From positions 62,001-126,000 of the forward strand of contig NZ_JXCG01000001.1 in NCBI RefSeq assembly GCF_001317345.1: a DNA stretch of 64,000 bases. The letters are read 5' to 3'. This stretch comes from Thermococcus sp. EP1. Lineage in GTDB: Archaea > Methanobacteriota_B > Thermococci > Thermococcales > Thermococcaceae. Shown here piece by piece: positions 52,297-61,618 of this stretch. The first letter of the stretch is position 1. Every line of letters starts with the position of its first letter. The position numbers and the translations under genes were made by a program. The notes below the pieces were generated by a model, which had not been told where the DNA came from, made no database searches, and saw nothing but the letters and a program-made list of their open reading frames with translations.

Positions 52297-52929
52297 ATGG
52301 GGATATTTATAGTCCTAGAAGGCATAGATGGCGCTGGAAAATCAACACAAGCCAAAATGCTTGCAAAATGGTTTGAAGAGAGAGGATATGATGTTGTACT
52401 TACAAAAGAGCCAACTGACACAGCCTTTGGTAAGTTAATCCGACGTTTGGTATTAACAGGAGGGAAAGAGGGTATAATTGATGGTGCTAGAATAAGTAAA
52501 GAAGCTGAGGCTCTGCTTTTTGCTGCTGATAGAGCAGAGCATGTTAAAAAACTCATAGAACCTGCATTAAATGCCGGGAAAGTTGTTATTTCGGATAGAT
52601 ATTTCTACTCATCCCTTGCTTATCAATGGGCAAGAGGTCTGGACCTAAATTGGCTTATCAACTTGAATGGGTTTGCTCCACGTGCTGACCTCGTTATACT
52701 ACTAGACTTACCCGTTAAGGAGAGCATAAAGAGAATAAATGGAAGAAGCATAAGGTCTGAATTCGATAAAATCGTAGAACTACAAAAGAAAGTCAGAGAG
52801 AACTATTTGAAACTTGCAGAGAAGTTTAATGAGATAAGGATAATCAATGCCCTTGCTCCTGTAGAGGACATCCACAATGACATCACCGCCCTTGTAGAGC
52901 ACGAACTCTTTGAAAACTCAAAAGGATAA
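52297..52929 (+). CDS. tmk: Thymidylate kinase
   Basis: A 210-residue P-loop kinase: [10 protein letters not shown] (Walker A, residues 8-17), [21 protein letters not shown], and [13 protein letters not shown] with the conserved DR-x-x-x-S. It phosphorylates dTMP to dTDP for DNA synthesis. The ATG at 52297 lies behind GGAGGTGCACTC; an upstream start within the preceding gene is unlikely. It follows the degenerate mutase by 26 bases. Confidence 0.93.
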   Translation: MGIFIVLEGIDGAGKSTQAKMLAKWFEERGYDVVLTKEPTDTAFGKLIRRLVLTGGKEGIIDGARISKEAEALLFAADRAEHVKKLIEPALNAGKVVISDRYFYSSLAYQWARGLDLNWLINLNGFAPRADLVILLDLPVKESIKRINGRSIRSEFDKIVELQKKVRENYLKLAEKFNEIRIINALAPVEDIHNDITALVEHELFENSKG

Positions 52930-52974
52930 ACCCAAAATCCCAAACCTTTTAACTCCCTTTTCTTTAAAATAATT

Positions 52975-53033
52975 GGCCGATGACGAACGTTAGCCACTCT
53001 GATGAGATGAAGAAAAGAGGGTTAGCTGAGGCC
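52975..53033 (+). ncRNA. C/D box sRNA (2'-O-methylation guide)
   Basis: Between tmk and acdA a 59-base unit shows all parts of an archaeal C/D box sRNA. Outer GGCC (52975-52978) and GGCC (53030-53033) can pair as the terminal stem. Box C is ATGACGA (52980-52986), box D' is CTGA (52999-53002), box C' is ATGAAGA (53007-53013) and box D is CTGA (53026-53029). C and C' each differ at one base from RUGAUGA. Two 12-base guides result: 52987-52998 before D' and 53014-53025 before D. It would direct ribose methylation of rRNA or tRNA at the base paired five positions upstream of each D box. Target not identified here. Confidence 0.8.
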
Positions 53034-53230
53034 TTTCTAGATTGTGTTACTCCAACATCCCGATTCTTGTGAATTACAAGATTTCAGAAAGAAGAAGGTA
53101 ATCTGCATTCATGTCTCTTTATGCTCATCAAAGATGTATTTGTGCTTTCTTGTGCCCAAACTTGCTTAACTGCACTTTCTCGGAAAGCTTATATAGACTT
53201 TTACCGATAGGAAAGTCGGTGATTGTAAAA
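53034..53230. other. Intergenic region with acdA promoter
   Basis: About 200 bases between the C/D sRNA and acdA. A strong TATA box, GCTTATATAG at 53187-53196, lies 35 bases before the start at 53231, with GGTGATTG as ribosome site. An in-frame upstream extension to 53111 exists but crosses this promoter. No other feature seen. Confidence 0.6.
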
Positions 53231-54592
53231 ATGCTTGATTATTTCTTCACTCCAAAAAGCATAGCAGTGCTTGGAGCATCAAATGACCCACTCAAGCTCG
53301 GTTATGAGATCTTCAAGAACCTTAAGGACTATGGAGGGAAAGTATATCCCATCAATATAAAAGAAGAAACTGTTCAGGGAGTCAAAGCTTACAAGAATGT
53401 CAAAGACATTCCAGAAGACGTTGATTTAGCAGTTATAGTTGTTCCAAGGAGATTCGTCAAGCAAGCACTCATTGATTGCGGCGAGAAAGGTGTTAAAGGA
53501 GCCATCATAATTACGGCCGGTTTTGGAGAAATGGGTGAAGAGGGTAAAAGAGAAGAAAGAGAACTTGTAGAGATAGCACACAAATATGGAATGAGAATAA
53601 TTGGGCCCAACTGTGTCGGTGTAATGGACACTCACAGCAACATGAACGCCACATTTATCATGAAGGCAAAAAAAGGAAGTGTGGCCTTTGTTTCCCAGAG
53701 TGGTGCTTTAGGAGCTGGAATAGTCTACAAGACTATTAAAGAAGATATTGGGTTCTCAAAGTTTATAAGCGTTGGAAATATGGCTGACGTTGATTTCGCA
53801 GATTTGATGGAATATTTAGCCGAAGATAATAATAGTAAGGCAATAGCCCTTTATATCGAAGGAATAAAGAATGGAAAACGGTTTATGGAGATAGCAAAGA
53901 AGGTAAGTAAAAAGAAACCAATAATAGCCTTAAAAGCTGGAAAAAGTGAAAGTGGAGCAAGAGCAGCGTCTTCCCACACTGGTTCACTTGCAGGAAGTTA
54001 TGCTATCTACGAGGCTGCCTTTACCCAGAGCGGAGTTCTCGTAGCTGAAACCATAGATGACCTACTTAGTATGGCAAGGGCCTTTACTCAGCCTCTACCA
54101 AAGGGTAAGAAAGTAGCAATAATGACCAACGCTGGTGGTCCTGGAGTCCTAACTGCTGATCAGCTCGATAAACGTGGACTTAAGCTGGCCAATTTGAAAG
54201 AAGAAACAATGGAAAAGCTTAGGGAATTTTTACCCCCAATGGCAGCTGTTAAAAATCCCGTTGACATGATAGCAAGTGCAAGAGGAGAAGATTATTATAA
54301 AACAGCCAAACTTCTTTTAGAAGATGAGAATGTCGATATGCTCGTGGCAATTTGTGTTGTTCCAACTTTTGCTGGAATGACCCCCACAGAACATGCAGAA
54401 GGCATAGTAAGAGCTGTAAAAGAAGTCAACAATGGAAAACCTGTTTTAGCACTCTTTATGGCTGGATACGTTAGTGAGAAAGCCAAAGAACTCCTAGAAA
54501 AGGAGGGTATTCCAGCATATGAAAGACCAGAAGATGTTGGTTCCGCAGCATATGCTTTAGCTGCCTTTGCAGAGAGAAATTTGGAGGTGTAA
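53231..54592 (+). CDS. acdA: Acyl-CoA synthetase (ADP-forming) alpha subunit
   Basis: A 453-residue alpha subunit of ADP-forming acetyl/acyl-CoA synthetase. It has the CoA-binding domain (SIAVLGASNDPLKLGYE), the two succinyl-CoA-ligase-like domains (GPNCVGVMD; VSQSGALGAGI) and the phosphorylated histidine, about H249, in ASSHTGSLAG. It turns acyl-CoA, ADP and phosphate into acid, CoA and ATP together with a beta subunit, which is not in this window. Being first in the operon with iorA and iorB, it matches the isoenzyme II alpha gene of Pyrococcus, which handles aryl-acetyl-CoA. The start at 53231 fits the TATA box. Confidence 0.92.
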   Translation: MLDYFFTPKSIAVLGASNDPLKLGYEIFKNLKDYGGKVYPINIKEETVQGVKAYKNVKDIPEDVDLAVIVVPRRFVKQALIDCGEKGVKGAIIITAGFGEMGEEGKREERELVEIAHKYGMRIIGPNCVGVMDTHSNMNATFIMKAKKGSVAFVSQSGALGAGIVYKTIKEDIGFSKFISVGNMADVDFADLMEYLAEDNNSKAIALYIEGIKNGKRFMEIAKKVSKKKPIIALKAGKSESGARAASSHTGSLAGSYAIYEAAFTQSGVLVAETIDDLLSMARAFTQPLPKGKKVAIMTNAGGPGVLTADQLDKRGLKLANLKEETMEKLREFLPPMAAVKNPVDMIASARGEDYYKTAKLLLEDENVDMLVAICVVPTFAGMTPTEHAEGIVRAVKEVNNGKPVLALFMAGYVSEKAKELLEKEGIPAYERPEDVGSAAYALAAFAERNLEV

Positions 54593-54595
54593 TTA

Positions 54596-56536
54596 ATGGC
54601 TAAGGTTAGTGATATAGTCTTATGGGATAAACCTGGAGAAAGAGTTCTCCTTTTAGGAAACCAAGCAATAGCCAGGGGTGCCTTGGAAGCTAACATAGCA
54701 GTCTATGCTGCTTATCCTGGAACTCCAAGTTCCGAACTTACAGACACCATGGCAATTGTAAGCAAAAAGGCAGGCGTTTACATGGAATATTCCACAAACG
54801 AAAAAGTGGCCTTCGAAACGGCCCTAGCTGCAGCATGGAGCGGCCTTAGAGCCATGACAGCAATGAAGCACGTTGGATTAAACGTAGCTGCCGATACTTT
54901 CATGAGTGCCGTTGGAATGGGTGTTGAAGGTGGATTCGTTATAATGGTTGCTGATGATCCAAGTATGTGGTCCTCTCAGAACGAGCAAGACACTAGGGTT
55001 TATGCCAAATTCGCAAATGTTCCTGTTCTTGAGCCAATAAGTCCCCATGAGGCTAAAGAAATGACAAAGTACGCCTTTGAACTCAGTGAAAAGTTCAAAC
55101 ACTTTGTGATTTTAAGAACAACTACAAGAACCTCCCACGCGAGGGGAGATGTAGTTTTAGGAGAGCTTCCAGAGGAGATAAAACAAGGAAAGAGAAAGTT
55201 CGGCAAGTTTAAGAAAGATTCAAGTAGGTTTGTTGATGTCCCTTCAAATGCAAGGAAGTTTCACCCACAAATCCTCGAAAAAATTGAAAAGATCAGAGAA
55301 GAATTAAACAACTGCCCATTCAACTGGATAGAGGGTAAAGAAGACGCTAAGATCGGTATAATAGCCCCAGGATTGAGCTATGCGTATGTAAAAGAGGCCT
55401 TAGCATGGTTAGGAATCGAAGATGTAAAGATTCTCAAACTAGGAACACCATTCCCCGTCCCTTACGGTCTTCTTGAGAAGTTCTTTGAAGGATTAGAGAG
55501 AGTATTAATAGTCGAAGAACTCGAACCAGTTGTAGAAGAACAAGTGAAAACATGGGCCTTTGATAAAAAGCTCAACATAGAAATAAAGGGCAAAGAGCTT
55601 GTCCCGAGAATTTATGAAATGACCACTAGAAGAGCTGTAACAGCTATAGCAAAATTCCTTGGCCTTGAAACACCAATAAACTTTGAGGAACTCGATGAAA
55701 AATATGAAAAGGTCAAGCCATTGCTCCCACCAAGGCCACCCTCACTCTGTCCAGCGTGTCCACACAGAAACAGCTTCTACGCAATAAAGAAAGCAACAGG
55801 AGGAAAAGCAATATATCCAAGTGATATTGGATGTTATACCCTTGGTCTCCTGCCTCCTCTTAAGACTGTTGATACCACAGTTGCAATGGGTGCTTCAATT
55901 GGAATAGCTCACGGATTAAGCATAGCACAAAATGGAAGCTTAAGCGAAGAACAACAAGGTCCAGAAAAGCAGGTAGTAGTGGCCACTATTGGAGACTCAA
56001 CGTTCTATCACACAGGACTACCAGCGTTAGCAAATGCCATATACAACCGCTCTAATGTGCTTATTGTAGTCCTTGACAACCTTGTCACGGCAATGACTGG
56101 TGACCAGCCAAACCCAAGTACGGGAGAAACTCCACATGGTATGGGTAAAAGGATACCAATTGAAGATGTCGCAAAGGCTATGGGTGCTGACTTTGTTGCT
56201 GTCGTTGACCCATACGACATCAAAGCAACTTATGAGACTGTGAAGAAGGCCATTGAAGTTGAAGGAGTTAGCGTTATAGTTTCAAGACAAGTTTGTGCCT
56301 TACATAGGATCGGCCAAATGAGAAGAAGAGGCGAGAAATGGCCAATTTACTACGTAAACGAGGACAAGTGTACTGGTTGTAGGATATGTATCAATGCTTA
56401 TGGATGTCCAGCAATTTACTGGGACGAAGAGAAGAGACAAGCAAGAGTTGAACCAACAATGTGCTGGGGATGTGGAGGTTGTGCCCAAGTGTGCCCGTTT
56501 GGGGCTTTTGAGCCTATGAAGGAGGGAGAACAATGA
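54596..56536 (+). CDS. iorA: Indolepyruvate:ferredoxin oxidoreductase alpha subunit
   Basis: A 646-residue alpha subunit. The N-terminal pyrimidine-binding and transketolase-like region ([16 protein letters not shown]), a thiamine-diphosphate-binding domain ([28 protein letters not shown]) and at the C terminus two [4Fe-4S] sites: [13 protein letters not shown] (Cx2Cx2Cx5C, atypical) and [11 protein letters not shown] (Cx2Cx2Cx3C). It oxidises aryl-pyruvates, made from aromatic amino acids, to aryl-acetyl-CoA with ferredoxin reduction. GGAGGT lies eleven bases before ATG. Product feeds AcdA. Confidence 0.95.
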   Translation: MAKVSDIVLWDKPGERVLLLGNQAIARGALEANIAVYAAYPGTPSSELTDTMAIVSKKAGVYMEYSTNEKVAFETALAAAWSGLRAMTAMKHVGLNVAADTFMSAVGMGVEGGFVIMVADDPSMWSSQNEQDTRVYAKFANVPVLEPISPHEAKEMTKYAFELSEKFKHFVILRTTTRTSHARGDVVLGELPEEIKQGKRKFGKFKKDSSRFVDVPSNARKFHPQILEKIEKIREELNNCPFNWIEGKEDAKIGIIAPGLSYAYVKEALAWLGIEDVKILKLGTPFPVPYGLLEKFFEGLERVLIVEELEPVVEEQVKTWAFDKKLNIEIKGKELVPRIYEMTTRRAVTAIAKFLGLETPINFEELDEKYEKVKPLLPPRPPSLCPACPHRNSFYAIKKATGGKAIYPSDIGCYTLGLLPPLKTVDTTVAMGASIGIAHGLSIAQNGSLSEEQQGPEKQVVVATIGDSTFYHTGLPALANAIYNRSNVLIVVLDNLVTAMTGDQPNPSTGETPHGMGKRIPIEDVAKAMGADFVAVVDPYDIKATYETVKKAIEVEGVSVIVSRQVCALHRIGQMRRRGEKWPIYYVNEDKCTGCRICINAYGCPAIYWDEEKRQARVEPTMCWGCGGCAQVCPFGAFEPMKEGEQ

Positions 56537-57141
56537 AGGAGTACAACATTGTCATCACAGGAGTTGGTGGCCAAGGAGTATTAACGGCGGCCAACATTCT
56601 TGGATGGGCTGCACTCCATGCAGGCTATAAAGTGAGACTTGGTGAAGTTCACGGAATGAGCCAAAGATTCGGAAGTGTCATAAGCTATGTGCGCTTTGGT
56701 GAAGACGTTTATGGTTCCATGGTTCCCGAAGGAAAAGCCGATGTTATGCTATCTTTTGAGCCTGTAGAAGCACTTAGATACGTGAATTATCTTAAAGAAG
56801 GCGGAATGATAGTTGTAAACACAAAACCCATAGTCCCCGTGCAAGTTTCAATGGGAATGGCAAGCTATCCAAGCCTTGAAGAGATAAGAAAAGTCTTCGA
56901 GAAAGACTTCAAAGCAAAATGGATTGGATTTAACGCGGAAGAGCTTGCAGAACAAGCAGGACATGTTGTCACAACAAATACGGTATTAATAGGAGCCTTA
57001 ACTCAGATACCTGAGTTCCCACTTGATGCAGAACATGTTAGAGAAGTCATAAAGATCAGCGTCCCCCCTAAAGCCGTAGACATAAACATGAAGGCCTTTG
57101 ACCTTGGAATAAAAGCTGCAAAAGAGATATTAGAGCTTTAG
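56533..57141 (+). CDS. iorB: Indolepyruvate:ferredoxin oxidoreductase beta subunit
   Basis: A 202-residue gamma-type subunit of 2-oxoacid oxidoreductases: [21 protein letters not shown] near the start, [20 protein letters not shown] and [16 protein letters not shown]. The start overlaps the iorA stop by four bases. The two form the IorAB heterotetramer. The operon ends here with a T-rich tract. Confidence 0.94.
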   Translation: MKEYNIVITGVGGQGVLTAANILGWAALHAGYKVRLGEVHGMSQRFGSVISYVRFGEDVYGSMVPEGKADVMLSFEPVEALRYVNYLKEGGMIVVNTKPIVPVQVSMGMASYPSLEEIRKVFEKDFKAKWIGFNAEELAEQAGHVVTTNTVLIGALTQIPEFPLDAEHVREVIKISVPPKAVDINMKAFDLGIKAAKEILEL

Positions 57142-57176
57142 GTTCTTTCTTTATACTTTGTATTTTTCACCTTTTC
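57142..57176 (+). terminator. T-rich 3' end of acdA-iorAB
   Basis: GTTCTTTCTTTATACTTTG and following TTTTTC and CTTTTC runs directly after the stop suit oligo-T termination in archaea. Confidence 0.45.
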
Positions 57177-57206
57177 TAAAAAAGTGGAAGAATATCCCCA
57201 GCAATC

Positions 57207-58445
57207 TTAGACCTCCAATCTTTTAACCGCCCAATTATAAAGCACTACCGCAATTATGAGGGTGCCGAGTGTTGCCAGACTCAACCACAGGACATCGGGC
57301 ATTATCTCACTTGCAGGCCTGTGATAAATCTCCAAAAGACGGAAGTCCTTTAAAGCTCTGCCAAGTGGAAAGTAATTTGCTATAGGTCTCGCCCATTTTG
57401 GAAGAACACTTTCTGGAACAACTATACCAGCTAAAAATAGTAACGGCATTGATATAAAATTCACCACAGCTGTTGTAGATTTTATGCTCCTAGTCCCCAT
57501 TGCTATCGCTAAACCAAGGCTCATAGAGAAAAGGGACGCGATGAATATTATGATCCAGCCAAGAGCACTCGGCACTATAGTTTCGCCAAACACAAATTTA
57601 GCATAGGCCAGTCCCACAATTATGCTGATCATTATAACTAAAAATGTGGAGAGCATCTTTCCCATCAGAAAGTCCCATGCGGTAGCAGGTGAAGCGGCTA
57701 TTCTTCTGAGTGTGCCCTTCTCAATTTCTTCCAATGTGCCGGCTCCTACGGTAAGCATTGTAGCAAATAGGAATTGAATCCCTATAAAACTCGTTACATA
57801 GAATTGTATCGGCGTCGCTGTTTTGCCTTCTACCTCTTTCTCTTCTATCACAATAGGCTCAGCACTCGCGAGCATGTACTCCCTAATCATCTCTGTGGTG
57901 AGATTATACTCTGCGATAAGCCCTTTTGGAAGATAGGACTCCATATATTCGAGTTGCATCTCAAGGTTTCTGCGCTTCATCTCTTTTTCCATCTCTCCAA
58001 AAAAGCCTTTAACAACACCGCTTACTATTTGATAGTCTTGGGGATCACTCTTATCAAAGTAGAGGTAAACTCTCGCCTGCCTTCCACTCGTGAGGTTTGT
58101 CCCAAACCCTTTGGGAAAAATTACAACGGCATCTATTTTTCCGCTTTTGAGGGCTTCAACAGCACTGTTTTCGTCTTCAAACTCGAGTACGTTGAAGAGG
58201 TTTGTCTCCTCAAGTGTTACGTTTCTCATTATCTCAATTATATCATAAGCTGTAAATGGAGCACTTTCGTTTGTGTAAACAACTCCAACATCCACAGTAA
58301 TCGGTGGGCTTTCACCGCCCCACATTGTTCCAAATAGGGTAATCCACATGAGCGGAAATATGAATATCCAAAAGAGGGCCATCTTTTCTCTGCGGAGCTC
58401 TTTTAAATCCTTTAGGATTATGCCCTTAATGACCCTAAACTTCAT
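57207..58445 (-). CDS. ABC-2 type exporter permease
   Basis: A 412-residue ABC-2 permease. One N-terminal membrane helix (MALFWIFIFPLMWITLFG) is followed by a large extracellular domain of about 190 residues with helical coil (EMEKEMKRRNLEMQLEYME), then five helices ending in WLSLATLGTLIIAVVLYNWAV. The layout matches YhfR/DrrB-like and NatB-type exporters. It overlaps the ATPase gene by eleven bases, with GGGAGGG upstream. Its cargo is unknown, possibly a lipid, drug or ion. Confidence 0.87.
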   Translation of the reverse strand: MKFRVIKGIILKDLKELRREKMALFWIFIFPLMWITLFGTMWGGESPPITVDVGVVYTNESAPFTAYDIIEIMRNVTLEETNLFNVLEFEDENSAVEALKSGKIDAVVIFPKGFGTNLTSGRQARVYLYFDKSDPQDYQIVSGVVKGFFGEMEKEMKRRNLEMQLEYMESYLPKGLIAEYNLTTEMIREYMLASAEPIVIEEKEVEGKTATPIQFYVTSFIGIQFLFATMLTVGAGTLEEIEKGTLRRIAASPATAWDFLMGKMLSTFLVIMISIIVGLAYAKFVFGETIVPSALGWIIIFIASLFSMSLGLAIAMGTRSIKSTTAVVNFISMPLLFLAGIVVPESVLPKWARPIANYFPLGRALKDFRLLEIYHRPASEIMPDVLWLSLATLGTLIIAVVLYNWAVKRLEV

Positions 58446-59331
58446 CCAACGCCCTCCCTGTTAGTTTTAAAAAGACATCTTCCAGAGTCGGCTCCTCCAC
58501 CTTAATGGCCTTTATCTCACTTCCAGCAGAGATTAAAAGCTCAACAATCTTCGGTAAAGCTTCCTTTGAATTCCTCACATGAATTCGAAGAGTCCCACTT
58601 TTCTCAATAAGCCTTGGGAATACCTCTCTAATCCCTTCGACTCCTTTTAGAATACCCTCTACCTGAATAATGCTTTCCTCTCCTATTAGGGCTTTCAGTT
58701 CATCCGCTGTACCGACAGCCACGACTCTTCCTTCGTTCATTATCGCTATCCTATCAGCTAGTGCCTCGGCCTCCTCCATATAATGTGTGGCAAGGAGTAT
58801 TGTTTTGCCCTCGGCCTTAAAGCCTTTTATAAGATCCCAGAGCTGTCTTCTTGACGGAACATCTAGACCTGTTGAAGGCTCATCCAAAATCAGGATTTTG
58901 GGCTCATATAAAAGTGAGATAGCTAAGTTTAAGCGCCGCTTAAATCCTCCACTCAACTCCTTAGCTTTCTTTTTGGCTGGTAGATCAAAACGTTCAATGA
59001 GTTCTTTGATCCTTTCTTTAGGTGCATCATAGAGATCTGCATAGAAAGCAAGGTTTTCCTCAACGGTCAGCAGATCATAAGAAATACTTTCCTGAGGAAC
59101 ATAACCTATTAAACGCGCTGTTTTCTTACTTAACTTCTCTCCAAATACCCCAATCTCCCCACTGTCAAACTTCAGCCCTTCTGTCAAAATCCTTATGAGT
59201 GTTGTTTTACCAGCACCATTGGGCCCAAGAAGGGCAAATATTTCACCTTCCTCAATTTCTAAGTTTATCCCTTTCAACGCTAAAAAATTTCCGTAACTTT
59301 TCATTAGATTTTTGATTTTAATAGCCGACAT
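58435..59331 (-). CDS. ABC exporter ATPase
   Basis: A 298-residue single ABC ATPase: Walker A GPNGAGKTT (36-44), Q-loop VPQESISYDLL, signature LSGGFKRRLNLA, Walker B ILILDEPSTGLD and H-switch ATHYMEEAE. The last 80 residues form the usual exporter C-terminal domain (LRIHVRNSKEALPKIVELL). ATG at 59331 follows GGGTG; a TTG start four codons earlier is less likely. It drives the ABC-2 permease of the same operon. Confidence 0.92.
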   Translation of the reverse strand: MSAIKIKNLMKSYGNFLALKGINLEIEEGEIFALLGPNGAGKTTLIRILTEGLKFDSGEIGVFGEKLSKKTARLIGYVPQESISYDLLTVEENLAFYADLYDAPKERIKELIERFDLPAKKKAKELSGGFKRRLNLAISLLYEPKILILDEPSTGLDVPSRRQLWDLIKGFKAEGKTILLATHYMEEAEALADRIAIMNEGRVVAVGTADELKALIGEESIIQVEGILKGVEGIREVFPRLIEKSGTLRIHVRNSKEALPKIVELLISAGSEIKAIKVEEPTLEDVFLKLTGRALDEV

Positions 59332-59531
59332 CAATGCACCCAATACTCCAACAACTAATAGATATTTAAAGATTATCTTTTATCTTTTAAGAAATAGAAA
59401 GTACTTGTTATTGACGTTTTGACTCATATTCCTTAATATTCTGCAAAAGCCCACAAGGGGATTCTACTGGTGTGAAATAAACGAAAATATTATTACTACC
59501 GATCGTTAAATTATATGTTAGGTGCGCTTCC

Positions 59532-61117
59532 ATGAAGATAGTTATTTATGATGGTGCTAATACTATTGGGGGTTCCAAGATCCATGTTGAAGAAGGCGAT
59601 AACGGCCTCTTTCTTGATTTCGGGATGAATTTTGCAAAGTATTCCCTATACTACGAAGAATTCATAAGTGAACGAACTGCAAGAGGAATTTACGACCTCT
59701 GGCATCTCAACCTAATACCAAAACTTAACATTTATCGAAGGGATTTAATTCCCAGAGACCTTATAAATGAAGTTCCCCGATATCCAAAAGTCCCAACCAG
59801 TGCAGTCCTCATAAGCCATGCTCATCTGGATCACGTGGGGAATGTTGCTCTTCTTGACGAGAGCATTCCCATAGTTGGCTCCCCAACAACAATCGCAATT
59901 CTCAAAGCATTAAATGACACTTCCAGTGGAGGCAGTCACTTTGGAATGGAGATTCCCTATTACAAAGTAAAAAAGAACAAGGATTCGGAGGGATATATCC
60001 TCGAAGCAGATAGAAATTCCCATTACCCCTCAAGAAAAGTTATCCTCTCTGAGGATATATCTTCTTTTCATGACTTCCTCTTTTACAGACCCGGGCAAGA
60101 GTCATCCAGAGCCAAGAAAATCATTCCAAATGACGTGAAAACTCTTGATGAGGAAGATTTGGGCTTTGAGATTAAAGCTTTCACTGTGGATCACTCAATT
60201 TATGGTGCCACAGCATACATAATTGAAGGAGACATCAGTTTAGCCTACACTGGTGATTTTAGACTTCACGGAAAAAATGGCAACAAAACAAGGAAATTCA
60301 TCAAGGAGGCAAAAAATGCAAGCGTCTTAATTACTGAAGGAACAAGGGTTGGGAGAGAAGAGCATGAGAACGTTTCCGAGCAAGAAGTTTATAAAAACGC
60401 CCTGAAAATTGTTGAAGAGGCCAAAGGTTTTGTAATAGCAGACTTTTCGGCGAGGAATTTTGAGAGACTTGAAAGCTTTAAAGAAATTGCAGAGAAAACG
60501 GGGAGAGAGTTAATAGTCACAGCGAAAGATGCTTACTTTTTACACGCTCTAATAGTCACAGCGAAAGATGCTTAGAGTTCTTTTTACACGCTCTGAAAAT
60601 GGTTGACGGTGTTGATCGACTTAAAGGCTTGAGGATCTATGGGAACTTCAAAGCCAGTCAGCAAAAATGGGAAGAGCTTGTAGTCTGGAGCAACTATGCC
60701 GAGTATTACGTTTCTCCCTTTGAGATTAGGGAGAATCAAGAAAACTACATCCTCTGCTTCTCGTTCTATGACATGCCCCATCTGCTTGACATAATGCCCG
60801 ATGGCGGGACTTACATCTACTCTTCAAGTGAGGCCTTTGGAGAGGAGCAGGAGTTCAGCTTTTTAAGACTCTGGAACTGGCTGCAATATTTTGGCTTTGA
60901 AGTCCATGGATTCAGAATAGATGGATATGGAAAACCAATCTTTGAGAAAGGTTTGCATGCCTCGGGACATGTTTCAAAAGAAGAATTGAGAAAAGTCATT
61001 GATGATATTGATCCAGATTATATTATTCCAGTCCATACTGAGAATCCAATGTGGTTTAAGAATAAGTGGGATGAAAAGACTGTTGTTTTGAGAAATGGAA
61101 AAAGCTGGGAGGTTTAA
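59532..61117 (+). pseudogene. RNase J-like beta-CASP nuclease gene, disrupted
   Basis: The gene would encode a 513-residue metallo-beta-lactamase/beta-CASP nuclease. The first part (59532-60575, 347 codons) has SHAHLDHVG at 95-103, AYTGDFRLHG and the beta-CASP motif ITEGTRVGREEHENVSEQE; the second part (from about 60595) has ASGHVSKEELRKVIDD and IIPVHTE, motif C. They are separated by an imperfect tandem duplication: TAATAGTCAC... at 60512-60550 is copied at 60551-60594 with an extra GAGTT (60576-60580). Total insertion 44 bases gives a stop at 60573-60575 and a frameshift. Removing it restores one frame of exactly 514 codons. The second part has an ATG at 60599 but no ribosome site. It heads the locus of putative defence genes. 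Confidence 0.85.
60512..60594. repeat. 39/44-base imperfect tandem duplication
   Basis: Unit 1 is 60512-60550 (39 bases) and unit 2 is 60551-60594 (44 bases). They share the first 25 and last 14 bases exactly; unit 2 has GAGTT inserted at 60576-60580. The duplication lies inside the beta-CASP coding frame and ends it early. Confidence 0.92.
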
Positions 61118-61120
61118 AGG

Positions 61121-61555
61121 ATGGGGAAACCTCCAGAACGGGATGTATCTCGGATTATTGAATACATCCGTGATTGTGTAGAACATCCAGAAAACCATCC
61201 AGAGCATTGGGAAGATTGGCTTAGGGCCGGACGAAGAAGGTTTCTCCTTTTGAATATCATCTACTACATCCAGCACGTTCAGGGGAAAGAGGAAGGAGTT
61301 ACCAAAGAAGACCTTGAGAGATTCATGAGAGAGCTATACTATGTTAACAGAGAGATGTTTTCAAACATAATAAAGCCCTGGAAGTCTTTGGATGATACTC
61401 TAAAGGAGCTTTTGGAGCAGAGATTGATTGTTCAGGTTTCAGAAGGAGCGTATCTAGTGAATAAAGAGAGGATACGGGATGAGAAGGATTTGATTTATTG
61501 GGGAGGGATAAAAGGAACATTAGATAAGGTTAGTATGGAAATTTCGAAACTTTAA
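61121..61555 (+). CDS. Unknown 144-residue protein of the defence-like locus
   Basis: The gene starts four bases after the beta-CASP stop, behind GAGGTTTAAAGG. The N-terminal part is histidine- and proline-rich (HPENHPEHWEDWL) and the second half has a winged-helix look (TKEDLERFMREL, LKELLEQRLIVQVSEGAYLV), which could bind nucleic acid. It has one cysteine in RDCVEHPE and no membrane segments. It is between the nuclease pseudogene and the McrC-like gene and probably part of one transcript with the former. I do not recognise a family. Confidence 0.7.
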   Translation: MGKPPERDVSRIIEYIRDCVEHPENHPEHWEDWLRAGRRRFLLLNIIYYIQHVQGKEEGVTKEDLERFMRELYYVNREMFSNIIKPWKSLDDTLKELLEQRLIVQVSEGAYLVNKERIRDEKDLIYWGGIKGTLDKVSMEISKL

Positions 61556-61618
61556 TGTTTTTTAATTTTCCAAAATACTTATTAATTTTAGAACTTAGTA
61601 ACTCTTTGGTGTGGTTTA

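Noticed and set aside
54295-54696. Long antisense open frame opposite acdA/iorA
   Set aside because: It mirrors the strong codon pattern of real genes on the other strand, has no ribosome site and no recognisable protein.
57774-58337. 187-codon plus-strand frame opposite the ABC-2 permease
   Set aside because: Composition (many Cys, His, Tyr, Phe) is typical of a shadow of a membrane-protein gene; no ribosome site.
60540-60600. Programmed ribosomal frameshift joining the two halves
   Set aside because: No slippery heptamer or downstream structure is evident, and the extra 44 bases would add foreign residues inside a conserved domain.
59532-61117. Two separate intact genes for an N-terminal and a C-terminal half of the beta-CASP nuclease
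   Set aside because: The second part has no ribosome site at its ATG, the halves share one domain, and removing a 44-base duplication restores one exact frame.
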